Source: Anodontia alba (Eukaryota; Mollusca; Bivalvia; Lucinida; Lucinidae). From it: a DNA stretch of 64,000 nucleotides. The translations under genes and the position numbers were made by a program. Position 1 is the stretch's first letter. Every line of letters begins with the position of its first letter. Under the pieces are notes generated by a model. It was not told the origin of the DNA and did no database searches. It saw nothing but the letters and a program-made list of their open reading frames with translations. The stretch covers positions 63,494,910-63,558,909 of the forward strand of contig OZ024826.1 of the NCBI GenBank assembly GCA_964016985.1, given 5' to 3'. Positions 11,284 through 23,230 of the stretch are shown piece after piece.

Positions 11284-14200
11284 AAGATAGGGTCTTATCA
11301 CTTGTTTTTAAAGAAGCAGTGAAGTTATCATAAAGTATTAAACTAAACCCCTGCAATTTCTCTCACACCGCCCTGCTTCTTGCCAGTATGATATAACGAA
11401 TTTGGGACAACCGATATTAACAAATTCAATATCTGGAATATCTGGATATCTGAAACATCTATCCCCTACCGAGGGCAACTGTGGCTAGTATACAACGTAT
11501 TGTGCTGTTTAGCTGTGAAAACTTTAGCAAGATCCTATCTTAAGAAATGTCGTGGGTGCATTTATGAACATTTCGATCAGTAAATATATAGAGGATATTT
11601 ACTCTTTTGCTGTGAATACCATAAATATTGTCATCGAAAGTAATGAAAACCTCAGTATTTTTACAAGTGTGAAGCACAAGTAAAAATTTGAATGTTTTCA
11701 TCATACGAGATGAAATATTCTATGGTATTCACTGAAAACGAGTAAATTTTCTTTTTATTTTATTGTTTACACGACAATGCGTGCGTCTCCGTCATGACTT
11801 ACGTCACCAAACAAAACATGAACGTCATGGCGTCGACGTTCTGTGTTGAATATGTGAAGCGCTGCAGAGACAAAAATTAAAAGTTTTGGAAAATCAAAAT
11901 AATCTTGATACCAAAATGTTCCTTACATTCTAACTAAGAAGAAGCATACCAACATTTGATAGTTTAGTTCAGGGACAAAGAAGTTAGAGGTGTTCAGAAA
12001 TCCGAAATGGAGGTAACATCCTCTTCTGAAACCGAAAACCGAAGTCGTTCAAAGCGAGGAGTGAAAATATAAATCGTTTCAGTCACAAGTGAAATGATAC
12101 GATATCATTTCACTAGTGATTGATACCACTTTCAATTTCACCAGATATACACTGATTTCACCGCTTACAATAAAATAAAAATGTGACTCCTCTGTAAAAT
12201 CGGCATATGCATACTTGCCTAAAGCGTCTTTGAGAGCAATAAATAATAATAATAAAAATCCCACCCCCCAATCCAACTATCGTTCTGACATACAATGTGT
12301 TTTATCGAAAAACGTTAGAAGTTCGCTTTTGCCAGATATCCGATATTTTGGTTTCAAGACAGACTCAGGTGAAGAAAAGGCCACATTGTCATCTCCGTTG
12401 GCTATCTCTGTAAATAAAATATCTCCATAGAATTGCCTTGATTTTTATACATTTGTACATGTAAGTGTCATTCGCTCTTTTTTGCTCTCAAGGGCAGATT
12501 AGATAGGGTTCATGGTTCAGCTGACCCCACATTGACTAAAATTTTCATTTTCCTGATCAATTTAGGATACCGTATTTACCCTAAATAATCTTACCTCTTT
12601 CCCCCATACTTCTCTTCAACTCTTCCATTTTTCTACCTACGAGTGGAGTAGCAAACAGTGCAGACCCTGATCAGACGCCCTCCCCACCACCCGCCCTCGC
12701 TTTAAAATGCCGATGCACTAAAAATCTTCCTTTCGAAACAAGTGATTATCAAGACACCTTCAAATTCTCTATTCTATGATTTTTTTCCCGTACAGATGTT
12801 TGCCAACCCCCAACCCCACCCCCCCAGTCTAACTCCTTAAATTGTCGAAGCACTGAAAGACCTTTCTTTTCAAACAAGTCAGAACCAAGGCACCTTCAAA
12901 TTCTTTAAGGCACCTTCAAACTCTTTGTTTTACTTCAGAATGCTCCATCTCATGTATTTTTTTTTTTTTTTTTCTTCTACTTTTTACTCTAGAGGCTGTC
13001 CTTTTTCAGTTTGCCCAACGCTGGGATTGAGCTTTAAAACCCCTACTTTGTATACTTTTACATACTAATCACTTAAAGGACCTTGTAGTCCGCACCCCCT
13101 CCACCGTCCACACAAACTGTTTACCCGTGGAGAGAGAGGAATAAAGCGAGGAAGTGCATCTTTAATGTTTAACTCTTTACTTGTGAACTTGAAAACTATT
13201 TGATGTATCATTGATATGGGTTTTATTATAGGAAATATCTCTTAAATTCCCTTACTTAGCTTCCAGACTTTGTCACTGAGCTGTAGATTCTGATTTTACA
13301 CAAACATTTTTTTTTTCTGTTTATCAGTCGGGAGTAATTTAAACGTTATTTGCCTTTCGTTTGTTTCCGTCCGTTTCCGTCAAATTCGTTCGGAAAATTC
13401 AATTCTTGTTTTTGCTTTAACCAATGACCATCGTGACCTCATTTGACACCGTTGAGAAAGTAAACAATGGCGTGAGAAAATCATACTGGGACAAAATAAA
13501 GGTTAATTAAAGGTTTTAGTTGGTTACTTTTTTGAACGTTTCTTGTTGGGACAAGGAATTTAAATATTATTAATGCAAGCCTCATGCGCATTTTGTTTTC
13601 CTAACGTTTTAAATGCTATTTATTCAGCCAGAAAGTGCAGCGCAACAGATTTTTGCGGTCCTCGCGAAAGGAAAATAGCGTATTCCGTATGAGAGTTCGC
13701 GTTCCGAAGAATAATAAAAACATAAATAACAGCATATAAACGTAAAATGTGAACATCTGGAACGCAGAACTCTCATGTATGGGAGTACGCCATCTGCCTG
13801 CTGGATATTTAAGATACAAAGTCACGCTCTAGTCGGCAAGGTTCATTTTCAGAAATACACTGTTGTTTTTGTGATTTAGGCTTAGAAAAGAAATATTTTT
13901 ACCAAAGTGATAATAGTCCGTAATGACATTTACATCTATATCTATTAAATCGACTTTTACAGCAAAGACTAACTTATTTTTTTTTTATAAAAATGTGAAA
14001 TCTAAGGCATCAGTACTTTGTTTTGAAAATGCCCAAAATTTGCAAAGATCACATGACAATCACATGATAATTTTCCGCCGAAATCTTAACGCGAAGTCAC
14101 ATGACTTTTGGTTCAAAATGGCGGCGATATGGTTGGCTTGTTTACACAAATGCTTTCACAAAACAAATCCACAGAACTGCATTATTTGTACATAAAATAA

Positions 14201-14497
14201 ATGCTCAGATAATAATTTAGATGACCAGTATTATTTTCAGCATTTGTCCCTGTACGCGTTACTAGCAGTAAAACGTTTCATCAACTGCTAGTAACGCGAA
14301 AATACATGAAACCGGGCTAATATGAAAATAGGCATAGGAGCACAGCACAGACCTATTTAGCTGAATAATCTCATCAAAATTTGTGATAACATCATTAAAG
14401 AATGAATGTTCAGTTCAGTTCTATTACAGGCAGAAATAGTCTCTCCTGTGCTTCTTCTCAAAGTACTATTAAAGTCGCTCATGTAATTTTTCTCCTT
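11284..14497. other. unassigned intronic sequence
   Basis: No gene found. It contains the dispersed motif 'gcaaacagtgcagaccctga' at 12651, T-runs near 12958 and 13975, and a local near-duplication ('aaggcaccttcaaattcttt') near 12889-12925. The ORFs here are short and featureless. Confidence 0.6.
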
Positions 14498-14712
14498 GTA
14501 CAGTACAGCTTTCACGAAGGTTATATCGTTCGCGCTCCACGATAAAAAATTTTGCTCGTTAGCGCGAAACAAGCGTGGGATGAGCGTGGGTTTAGCGCGG
14601 GTTTAGCGTGGGTTTTGCGCGACGCGTGAAGAATGGAACGCGAGGTTACGTAATCGTAGCGCGAAACGTATTACTGGCACGAGCGTGACAAGCGTGGAAA
14701 GGATTAACGACA
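14498..14712 (+). repeat. 'agcgtgggtttagcgcgggt' repeat block, copy 1
   Basis: Begins 'gtacagtacagct' and then carries tandem ~12-bp units 'tttagcgygggt', with GCG-rich inverted parts. The same block lies inverted at 20200-20386. Shorter relatives start with 'acagtacagct' or 'tacagtcagcgtgg' at 15138, 33722 and (inverted) 49403-49413. Non-coding. Confidence 0.7.
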
Positions 14713-15129
14713 ATAGTAAAATATTTCTATCACAGGTGAGTCTGTGAATAAAGATCGATTCACGGTACTTTTGCAGTAGATTTTGATCCAGAAGTTCTCA
14801 TTCTGTTGACAGAAAACCACAGCACAATAAATAAAAATGCACATTATCTACATGTATGTGTGGACTTGCGCAACCTGAGCCGAGTCTTCCTTGTTTTATA
14901 TCATTTTGTCCGTCGGGAAATTGAGATTCCCCTTCAACTTAATTTATGTCCAGTCGGAGAAGTATTTCACAATCTGGCAATAAAATGCTTCCTTTTTTTT
15001 TTTTTTTTTTTTGTTAGCGGTTTAGATGAGTTATTGCATATGCGACCAGCATGTACAGCCCGACGTTAACCGGAGTTCCTTGGTGTAATTTGACGAAATA
15101 CCTGGCCGATTTTTATTTATTTGTTTTTC

Positions 15130-15600
15130 CATCATATAGTACAGTCAGCGTGGAGGTTATATCGTCCATTCTCATGCGGATGCGTAAGTTGATCTGAGTC
15201 TGCACTAGTCACAAAAGTCTCATTGTACCAAATGAGTTTTCCCAATCGCCGCACTCCGTGTCCCCAAAAATTAGGTTCATTCCCTTGTTCTCTTAAAATA
15301 TTTTCCAAAGTTGCAATGATACGCCACCAGACGACGACACACAATTCTGGGACGTTCGCATTTCCAGAAAAGATTACAAAAATACAAGTGGAGATACCCG
15401 GAAGAAGCAACAGTCACATTCCCTTGCCCCGCATGAAGAAACCGCGTGCTCGTAACGGTAACGTCACGAGAGATCGAGGCGGATACAGCTAAGAGAAAAA
15501 CACACTTATGTGCGTTAAATTATACAGAATTTTTTTCGTCAGAACTGCATATGAAACTTGCATGTATAAAAAGTAGAACCTAAGTATTGGGACAGAAAGG
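15130..15600. repeat. old repeat module with 'cacgtgctcgtaacggtaac'-type core
   Basis: The segment 15400-15560 ('ccccgcatgaagaaacc', 'cgtgctcgtaacggtaac', 'gagaaaaaca', 'cgtcagaact') also occurs at 16500-16690 and inside the CAGGGTTCTC elements near 10285-10410, 21500-21610 and 24025-24160. The neighbouring phrase 'attaggttcattcccttgtt' recurs at 34361. It is an older dispersed repeat, partly captured by the transposon. No gene. Confidence 0.6.
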
Positions 15601-15801
15601 CCTATGCAAAGTGTAGACACAGGTCAGACGCCGCAGAGAAAAGGGGAATGCAACTAGTGAGGGGGAACAGGGAACATGGAAATTTGGAAACACTTTTAGG
15701 ACATAAGACGTGCGACCAGTGAAGACTCAGATCATCTTCTGATGCAAGGGCTGTCAGATTTTGCCGGTTGTGGTGACAAACAGGTATGTACATGTAAACT
15801 T

Positions 15802-16107
15802 GGTCGGCCTCGGTGGCTCAGTTGGATGCGCCGTCCGACTGGAGACCAGGAGGTCGCGGGTTCAACCCCCGCCGAGGTCGGCAACATTCTTTCGTAGAGA
15901 TTGATCATGAAATATTTTCTACGGTCATTCTCTCCCTTCCGCTGATTCAAGAAGGGCAGTTGTCAGTTTCTGGCGAAAGACTGTGCACAATACTGGTTAA
16001 CCGCTTAGAGGACTAAGCCTGCCCAGTAAACGTGTGGTTAGGTAAACTGACCGCGCTCGACATGACCCCATTGGGTTGACTGGGCCGTAAAACCTCAACA
16101 CAAGCAA
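15802..16107 (+). mobile_element. full-length tRNA-derived SINE with 12-bp target duplication
   Basis: The head (about 15805-15880) is tRNA-like. It has an A box region 'tggctcagttgga', a B box 'gggttcaaccc' inside a GCGGG/CCCGC T-arm, and acceptor-like ends 'ggcctcgg'/'ccgaggtc'. The ~230 bp body contains 'gaagggcagttgtcagtttc' and 'gactgggccgtaaaac', and the tail is 'caacacaagcaa'. A perfect 12-bp duplication, acatgtaaactt, flanks it (15790-15801, 16108-16119). Inverted, older copies lie near 18780-19010 and 48690-48860, and tail pieces near 17390-17520 and 35020-35140. Confidence 0.9.
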
Positions 16108-16489
16108 ACATGTAAACTTCAGTTCTTGAAGAGATTACAAATCTCTGGTTAAATACATCACCGTTTCAGTGAAGGTTCAAATACGTTCTGTGGCGTCTGA
16201 TCTGGGTCTACACTGTTTGCTCAGGCATGTCTGTCCGAATACGTAGAGTAAGTACGGAAATTAGATCAAACCGAACCCCTTTCAGAAATCGTCCTGGATC
16301 CGCCCCTGATTCATAAAAGAAATGCTGTGTTCGACTCGTAAATTTCATTATCAAGGCATATGCAATTAGCTCCCTTTAAACAGTAAAACCTAGAGTGAGG
16401 GCCTTACCCCGCATTTACCAGGGTATAAATAAATATTGGCACTGTTATTCTTTTACATCATCTATATATTGAGAACATTAGGATTATTA

Positions 16490-16790
16490 AAATACCCAGA
16501 AAATGCAACAGTCACAAAGCAACATTCTTTCCCTTGCCCCGCATGAAGAAACCACGTGCTCGCAGCGGTAACGTCACGTGAAATCGTGGCGGGAAACCGC
16601 TTCGGGAGAAAAACACAACTTAATTTATAGAGCCTTTTCTCGTCAGAAATGTACACAAAACTGGCACGTATTAAAAAAATAAAGAACCTAAGTATTGGAA
16701 CAGATAGGCCTATGCCAACAGTGCAGACCCAGATTAGACGCCGCAGAGAACAAGGGAATGAAACTAATTTGGGGGAACACGAATCATGAC
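16490..16790. repeat. second copy of the old module plus 'cagacccagattagacgcc' motif
   Basis: This repeats 15410-15680 in the same order: 'ccgcatgaagaaacc', 'cgtgctcg', 'gagaaaaaca', 'cctaagtattgg', 'acagataggccta', the 'cagtgcagacccagat' motif, 'gacgccgcagagaa' and 'gggggaac'. The two copies show a longer original unit of about 280 bp. No coding capacity. Confidence 0.7.
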
Positions 16791-16984
16791 AATTTGGAAA
16801 ACGAGATCTGTGCGACAAGTGAATACTAAGATCAACCTGCGAATCAGTCTTCGCTGTTTGTATGAGCTTCTTTGGCCTCTGGGCTTTTCAAGATCATTCT
16901 CCGAGTGTATACTTTTCTTAATTAAAGCCAATATTGGTGTCTTCAGAAGGTGTCTTTCACCTTCAAGCTAATGACAATTCAGAT

Positions 16985-17150
16985 GAGTGAGTGAGTGTTT
17001 TACGTCCAACTAACAGTTAGGTCATGGAGAGATGGGGGCCTTGGTTTAAAGTCTCATATGAAAGACTGAAGAAGCCTGGGATCGAACTCATGACCCTTGC
17101 ATGGGTTACAAGGCGAGCAGCTTTACCACTACACCACCGACTCCGAGGCA
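16985..17150 (-). mobile_element. tRNA-derived SINE fragment (minus strand)
   Basis: The reverse complement starts 'ctcggagtcggtggtgtagt', followed by 'ggtaaagctgc' (A box) and 'gagttcgatccc' (B box). The other end reads 'gtgagtgagtgttttacgtc' on the + strand, a tail that recurs at 34917. It is a second SINE type, distinct from 15802-16107. There is no intact cloverleaf, so this is not a functional tRNA gene. Confidence 0.6.
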
Positions 17151-18291
17151 CCCTTTCCTAATATGTCATACTGTTAAATATTTTATAAATGGGTCGCAGA
17201 TATTGCACCATGCCCCGCCACTATACTAACATCAAGCAAGTGTCATAACTCTGTTAATAAATTAATAAAGTTTCAAGAAAATACCTTGAATTGTTTTCAA
17301 GTTACAGAGCGAACACAAATATATTACAGAAATCACTATGATATTCTCGATGTTCAAAGGGCCATGACTCCAAAAGTAGGCTCACTCATCAACGTATATG
17401 AAAGAAAAGAAGGGCACTTGTCAGTTTCTGCTGAAATGATTAACAGCTGATGTCTGCCTGCCCCGGAAATGTGTGCGGGCTCGACAAGACCGAAATAGTT
17501 TTGACTGGGCCGTCTACGTCGGTACAAGGTTATTATGAATGAAGTATAATTTACGATGCCCGCGCCGGACAAAACCTACAATACTACAATGTATGTATGA
17601 CCAGCAAAGACTCAGGTCAGTCTGTGCATCGACCCACTATATAAAGCAAGCTTCTTGGATAGCCCTGAGTCCACAGACGGTGCATACTGTATGATCATCG
17701 AAGGGTCTGATCCTCGGGGGCGGGGGTCCTATATACGGCATAGTACGGATGTGCGTGCCGAATAGCCCCCTTTTTCAGCACTGCCAGGTATATGATTGGC
17801 CCCCTTTTTTCAGCAAAAGGTATATGAATGGCCCGATTTTTCTGGTTTCCTATGTGAAAGGGCCCATTTTTCTAACATCCTGGTATATGCACATGTTTTT
17901 CGCTCAGAGATTTTGCGAGGCTGCTTATCCTCTTGGTATTACATGAATTTACTGTGATATTTGTGATATTTGTGTAACAACCAGCAAAAAAGTGGGTACA
18001 AAAAATCAAAGAATATGTCAACATTTTAGATGATCAAGTATATGAATGGGTCCGGTTTTTTTTTTTTTTTTTTTTCAAAGGCGGGTATATGAATAGGGTA
18101 GGTTTTGAAATACTGGCTCGCACACCCGTACCAAAATTACCCCAAAGTTACCGCCCCCTCTTTCATGCAAATTGTCTCCATTGCATGAAATGTCAAATCC
18201 TGTTTTCTATTGCATGAAATGTCAAATCTGCTGTTTTCTGGGAAATAAAAAATATAACCGTTTATTTGTCGTCTACTGAATTAGCCCTGAG

Positions 18292-18435
18292 TGGTAATCC
18301 AGAAATTTCGTGTTCGATACCCGGGAGCACAAAGTGTTGTGTCCTTGAGCAAGACACCTTATCTTCATAACTTAGCATTGGTTTCTACCCAGGAAGACTC
18401 TGCCTAGAATGTCCGCAAGGGTATATAATATATAT
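18292..18435 (+). mobile_element. SINE-like insertion ('ccttgagcaagacacctt' motif)
   Basis: The insert carries 'gtgttcgatacccg' (B-box like) and 'tgtccttgagcaagacacct', a phrase seen in tRNA-derived SINEs. The paralogous site at about 35830-35840 lacks it: 'ctgaattaacccagagagcc' runs straight into 'cattttgaagacgctt'. That empty site fixes both borders of this ~144 bp insertion. Confidence 0.65.
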
Positions 18436-18779
18436 CATTTTGAAGACGCTTCCCCGCCGATGCTGGATTTACATGTGCGTCTGTTTTATTCGTTAAATAA
18501 ATTGAGGTCTTGGTTTTGCATATCGGATGCTGAAGTCACAAAAACAGAACACTTTACATGAGAACGAAAGTTCTGAAGAATACTCTGTAAGCCTTTAAAT
18601 ATAATGTTTTAAATCTATATACTGGAAGCAAATAACATAACATAATATTTATTTGTACCGTGATAAATGCCGGGCAAAGTCCTCACACTGCAGGTTTTAC
18701 TGTTTTAAGGGAGCTAACTGCAATTGACTAAAGGGAGCGGGAGTTAACTGCAATTGCTTTACGAGTCGGGACCCATCCG

Positions 18780-19010
18780 AAATGGGATGAAGAGGGGGCA
18801 GGCTTATTACATTAGCGGTTAACCTGTTTACTGAACACCCTTCCGTCAGAAACTTGTAACTGCCGATCTTGAAGCAGCAGAAGGAGCGAATGACCATAGC
18901 AAATACATTTGTGTTTACTAATAAACCGCACAATCTGTAGGGATCAAGAATCAAATCCGCGATCAGGTCTCGCGTTCCATTCCAGCCGGTGCGATAACAT
19001 TCTTTCAAAT
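18780..19010 (-). mobile_element. SINE fragment, same family as 15802-16107 (minus strand)
   Basis: The reverse complement contains 'ggtcattcgctccttctgct', 'aagatcggcagttacaagtt' and 'gttaaccgcta', matching the body of the intact SINE. The tRNA-like head is degraded. The 103-residue ORF over it is not a gene. Confidence 0.65.
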
Positions 19011-19147
19011 AAAGTCAGTGCTAACAACTTATAGTTCGAAAGGAGGCATATCATATTTGCGAGAGAGAGAGAGAGATAGAGAGAGAGTCCACCCATTTTA
19101 GGAGCATCCGGCTATTAGATTTAGGTATTGCTAGAGATGGCTAAACT

Positions 19148-19187
<40 letters not shown>

Positions 19188-20199
19188 AAATAGTGAAGAC
19201 CCTGATCAGACGCCGCGTTCTATAATCTCGGCATGACTTAAATAATTTATGTTGAAAGAGACATAAGACATCAAATCACCAGCATCATTAAGTGGTGATT
19301 TAAATGGACAGCCCTAACCCTGGTCCAGTCATCATGAGAAACCGCCGAGGCCTCGATCCGAGAAGTGTAGATACCTTTCAGCCTGTCCGTTTCTGCCTCC
19401 CATGACAAATGAAATGTATCCATACTCCTTAAGGCCTCCCTTAATACTTGAAGCGCTCAGCACATTCAGCAGACGGCATTTTCGTATTTTTTTCTTTATT
19501 TTCCAGTGCAAATAACTGGGCAAATAAGGCGTGACATTACATATGGACCATTTGCTGGGCAGACGATTCACATGAAAAGTTCAGCCTTCTTGCTGTAAAA
19601 TACTGAAAACAGATCGGCATCTGCTCTTAAAATTTTCAGCAGCGCTCCAGAGGTTCAAGCAGTTTTCTTGGCAGCAGCAGCACGTGCTAACCTTGAAAAT
19701 AATGGGTGAAAGGCGGGAATTTCCGACTTAGGAAGAGAAGCATGATAAATTGGTAAACAAACAATAAGATGGTTTGAAAAGGGACATTTCCGCTGCTAAA
19801 GTGATACGGGAAAAAATGAGCCAGCCTGAATATAGAATTTGTCAGATTTAGGGGAAAACGTGATTGTCGGCATCTGTACATTCTGCTAAGATTCTTCTAG
19901 GGACCGTGTAGAATACGTGAGGCGAACAACGAAGACCCTGACCAGATTGAGCAGATTGTTTTGGGGCTTCGCTGTTGGGAAGAATAAAATTACAACTAAA
20001 ACACTACAAAATCACACATTACTTTGTAGTTTATTTGTGTTCTGACTAAACATAATAAGTCAATTATAAATCATTATTCTATTTTGTTGTACATGTATGT
20101 TAGGAGAAATGTGCACATACTTTTTTTATATTCAAAATTTTACGTTCAGATAACTCGAGCATTTTTACCTGAGACTGCATAAGGTGAGCCTGGATAAGA
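19011..20199. other. unassigned intronic sequence
   Basis: Holds a GA microsatellite (19061-19087), a ~37-bp T run (19149-19185), and the motif 'agaccctgatcagacgcc' at 19197 with a variant near 19930. No gene. Confidence 0.6.
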
Positions 20200-20386
20200 G
20201 TGGAAGCTAGCGCGAGCGTGATCGTTTTCACGCTGCATGATATCCCAGCGCGAGCTGAGCGCGGATTTAGCGTGGGTTTAGCGCGGGTTTAGCGTGGGAT
20301 AAGCGCGGGAATAGCGTGGGATTTAATCTTTTCCGCGATCGCGCATTAGAGCGAACGATATAACCATCGTGAAAGCTGTACTGTAC
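20200..20386 (-). repeat. 'agcgtgggtttagcgcgggt' repeat block, copy 2
   Basis: Contains the same 12-bp units as 14498-14712 and ends with 'gaaagctgtactgtac', the reverse complement of the start of copy 1. It shows alternating 'agcgcggg'/'agcgtggg' units. Confidence 0.7.
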
Positions 20387-20605
20387 TTTAAAATTATGTC
20401 GCGTCTGGTTGTGTAGGTTTAAGGAGTCTGCTGGATCTTGAACAATGAAGTTGAACCATCCAGTCTTCTCCAGGAACCGACCAGTGTTTTCAATAATGGT
20501 CTCACTCCAGTTGTATATTTCTGGGTGATCAGTATATCCCGGTCATGTGGATTACCGAAATAATACCGAAAAACTCGTGAAAAATACAGGATCATATATC
20601 ATAAA

Positions 20606-22353
20606 CAGGGTTCTCACTAGGATTTTAAAAGTAGGAGTCCGGGACTCCCTTTTTGTAAAAAGTAGGAGTCCCAGCCAAAAAGTAGGAGTCCCACTCCCTC
20701 AACATAGGAGTCCCATTTTTTTTCATTATTATTATTTATTTTTATTTTTTTTTTCATGACTCTCCTTTGATAGTGAGCATGTCCCCGGTAACTTCATTCT
20801 CCTTTGATAGTGAGCATGTCCCCCCCCCCCCCCCCCCCTTCATTCTATAAATACCTGATGAAGAATCAATTTCCTAATTTTCGCATACTTTTTTATGGTG
20901 CTTTGTATTATGTATTATTCCGAGCAATACATGTAACCAACTGGTAGTCATTATCACACATCCTGATGTTGTTAATTCAATGGATTGGCCCAGAAATTAG
21001 GATGACGTCATATCTCCCTCGTGGGGAACTAGAGACATCTTTGCAGATCAGGGAGACATGACAATCCTAACCTGTTTTACTTGCATAGTAAAGATCGTCG
21101 CACTTAAATTCAATACCCCACCGTTCGTCGCTGTCTGTTAAGTGATCTCGAGTGTTCTGGATACTAAGTGAAAAATATTTTAATCAAAACCAACGAAAGC
21201 TCCGTTATATGCTATCGCAAACTTATATATGCAATCTATCCGCACATTCTGATCATGGACACCTCTTTTGAGCTTCCCGCAAAACGTCATTTTAATGTTT
21301 ACATTTGCACCGTGCTGCGATCAATACACGCTACGAAAAAAATGTCCGGGACTTCTTCACTAGCTGAAATTTCGATCTGCTGCTTTGATTTGCCGTAAAA
21401 GTCTTGATAATTTAGTTCTGTTTTTGAATATGTGTCTGATTAATATGCATTTCTTACAAGAAAATGCTCTACAATGCAACATGGAAATAGTTCGTTTTTC
21501 TCCCAAAAAGGTTTCCCGCCATGCTGTCAAATGACGTTACCCTTACGAGCACGCGCTACCGTTACGAGCACGCGCTTTCTTCATGCGGGAGCAATGGAAA
21601 ATGTAACTTATACTAGAACGGTCCCGCATTGTATACCGTCGTCCGGAGTGCATCTGAGCAGTCCTATTAGACTCTTCACAGGGCTTACGGGATAGATTCG
21701 ATGGGACTTAGAAACTATTTTTTTTTTTTTTTTTTTTTAGTTACAAGCAAGAATAACCGTTTAGATGCGCAGACTGTTATCTCGCCAAGGGATATTTGGT
21801 ACATTTGTCGGCTTTTAACATAAAATAGTAAGCGGGCTTTTTTGATGTTAGTGACGAAAATTCAGCGTCCGAAAATTTTGAAATGGAAAAAAAAATCTAT
21901 TAATAACAACAAAAAAAAAAAAACACAAAAAAAAACCGCCAGCCTCAAGCATGACACCTGCGTGTGCGTTTTCGATGAACCTGTCGTCGGTGCAAGCAAT
22001 ACACAGTGAGGGAAAGGGTCGCATACCGGTGTCAGTTGCATGCTTTAATTGCTCGATCGCTGAAGTGTGAACTGCCAACACATGTTTAACTACGGCTTGC
22101 TTAGCAAATAACGGTACTTGTCGCAGGTGTGAAAAGCACGCGGCGGATTACTACTGTTCTTTTAAGATGCTACCGACGGTACGAATAACACGTGGCGGAC
22201 TTTAGAATTCAGTCAAATAATCCGATCATAATAAGTAGTAGTCCCACGGGAAAAAAACATGCGTCCGGCGGACTCGGCTTTGGGAATTTTTAGGAGTCCG
22301 GACCATGATATATGCGTCCCGGGACGCAGGATTCTGCGTCCCCGAGAACCCTG
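20606..22353 (-). mobile_element. CAGGGTTCTC DNA transposon, copy B (full length, inverted)
   Basis: Starts 'cagggttctcactagg' and ends 'cccgagaaccctg', with a 5-bp target duplication ataaa on each side (20601-20605, 22354-22358). Internally it is the reverse complement of copies A and D, with 'aaagtaggagtcc' subterminal repeats now at the left. A C-run at 20821-20838 and several T/A runs distinguish it. No transposase ORF. Confidence 0.88.
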
Positions 22354-22361
22354 ATAAACGG

Positions 22362-22760
22362 ATTTTTGATTAGCGTGCAGGTACAGGGGCAACATCCACA
22401 TCAGTGGGCCGCCTTCCAGGTAACTGGCTTGCTGCACGCATGGCAGTTCTCACACCAGATCTCCAGGTATGTCTATCATGAGGGTTAATAGCCGAGAGCT
22501 TCCACTCTCTGCAATCCCTCTCTGTCAGCTGCTTCTATAGTAGCAGATCCTTGAACTTCTTCCAGGCGGTTTTCACACGTGTTATGGTTGAAAGTTCACA
22601 GCCACCTGCTGTCTTCTAGGTAGCAAAAGGAAGCTACCACCTCATGCTTGTCAGGTCCGACCTGGACTTCCTTCTGTGGTCTGCCATCTAAGGGGCGTGC
22701 AGTTCCCTGGCACCGTGAACATCTGTTGTCAGGGTTTTTTTGTCAAGCGCTTGAGCCCAC
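22362..22760 (-). pseudogene. fragment 3 of the APE-type LINE, internally deleted
   Basis: This is the reverse complement of the LINE 3' end seen at 62700-63480. It begins at the 'atttttgatta' tail and shows 'cctgtacctgc', the 'caagccag' and 'tctggtgtgaga' regions, then jumps over several hundred bases and resumes with the 'gttgaaagttcacag' and 'ggtccgacctggacttcc' parts. It stops abruptly at 22760, where CAGGGTTCTC copy C begins. It lies between two copies of that transposon. Confidence 0.85.
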
Positions 22761-23023
22761 CAGGGTTCTCGGGGGACGCACAATCCTGCATCCCGGGACG
22801 CATAAATCAGGGGCAGGACTCCTAAAAATTCCCAAAGCCGAGTCCGTCAGACGCATGTTTTTTGTTTTTTTTTCCCGTGGGACAGATATATAATCGGATT
22901 ATTTGACTGAAGTCTAAAGTCTGCCACGTGTTATTCGTACCGTCGGTAGCATCTTAAAAGAGCAGTAGTAGTCTGCTGCGTGCTTTTCACACCTGCAACA
23001 GTACCGTTTTTTGCTAGCCAAGG
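22761..23023 (+). mobile_element. CAGGGTTCTC DNA transposon, copy C (3'-truncated)
   Basis: Begins 'cagggttctcgggggacg' and follows copies A and D for about 260 bp, to the 'caacagtaccgttttttgc' part. It is then replaced by unrelated sequence (23024-23225) rich in 'gggaaatac' repeats. The right terminus is missing. It interrupts the LINE fragment on its left. Confidence 0.8.
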
Positions 23024-23230
23024 TTGGTCCGTAAATACCAGTGGCGGGAATTCCCACTGGTATTTACCGGTAATTACCATCCTGGGAAATACTCCAAATT
23101 TCAGCAAAAGTGGGAAATACTGGGAAATAGTGGGAAATATGAATTTTTTTTGTTATTTCATTGAAAAGCACTATTAATATTTGTGTAATTCAATTGAAAT
23201 AATGAACAATTAGCTATTTTACAACATACC

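Larger units (their letters stand above)
16985..18830 (+). repeat. ~1.2-1.8 kb duplicated block, copy 1
   Basis: Matches 34916-36180 in the same orientation. Shared landmarks in order are 'agtgagtgttttacgtcc', 'aagtaggctc', 'gaagggca.ttgtcagtttc', 'gacaaaacctacaatactac', 'cagtctgtgcatcgaccc', 'tatataaagcaagcttcttg', 'atgcaaattgtctccattgc', 'cattttgaagacgctt', 'cttggttttgcatatcg' and 'gggagttaactgcaattgc'. Copy 1 has a different segment at about 17713-18165, full of 'tatatgaatggcccgattt' phrases, and a SINE insertion at 18292-18435. Short ORFs are not conserved between copies. Confidence 0.8.

Noticed and set aside
15805..15880. A functional tRNA gene (cloverleaf-like sequence)
   Set aside because: The T-arm and acceptor pair well but the anticodon arm is irregular, and the sequence is the head of a SINE with its own target duplication.
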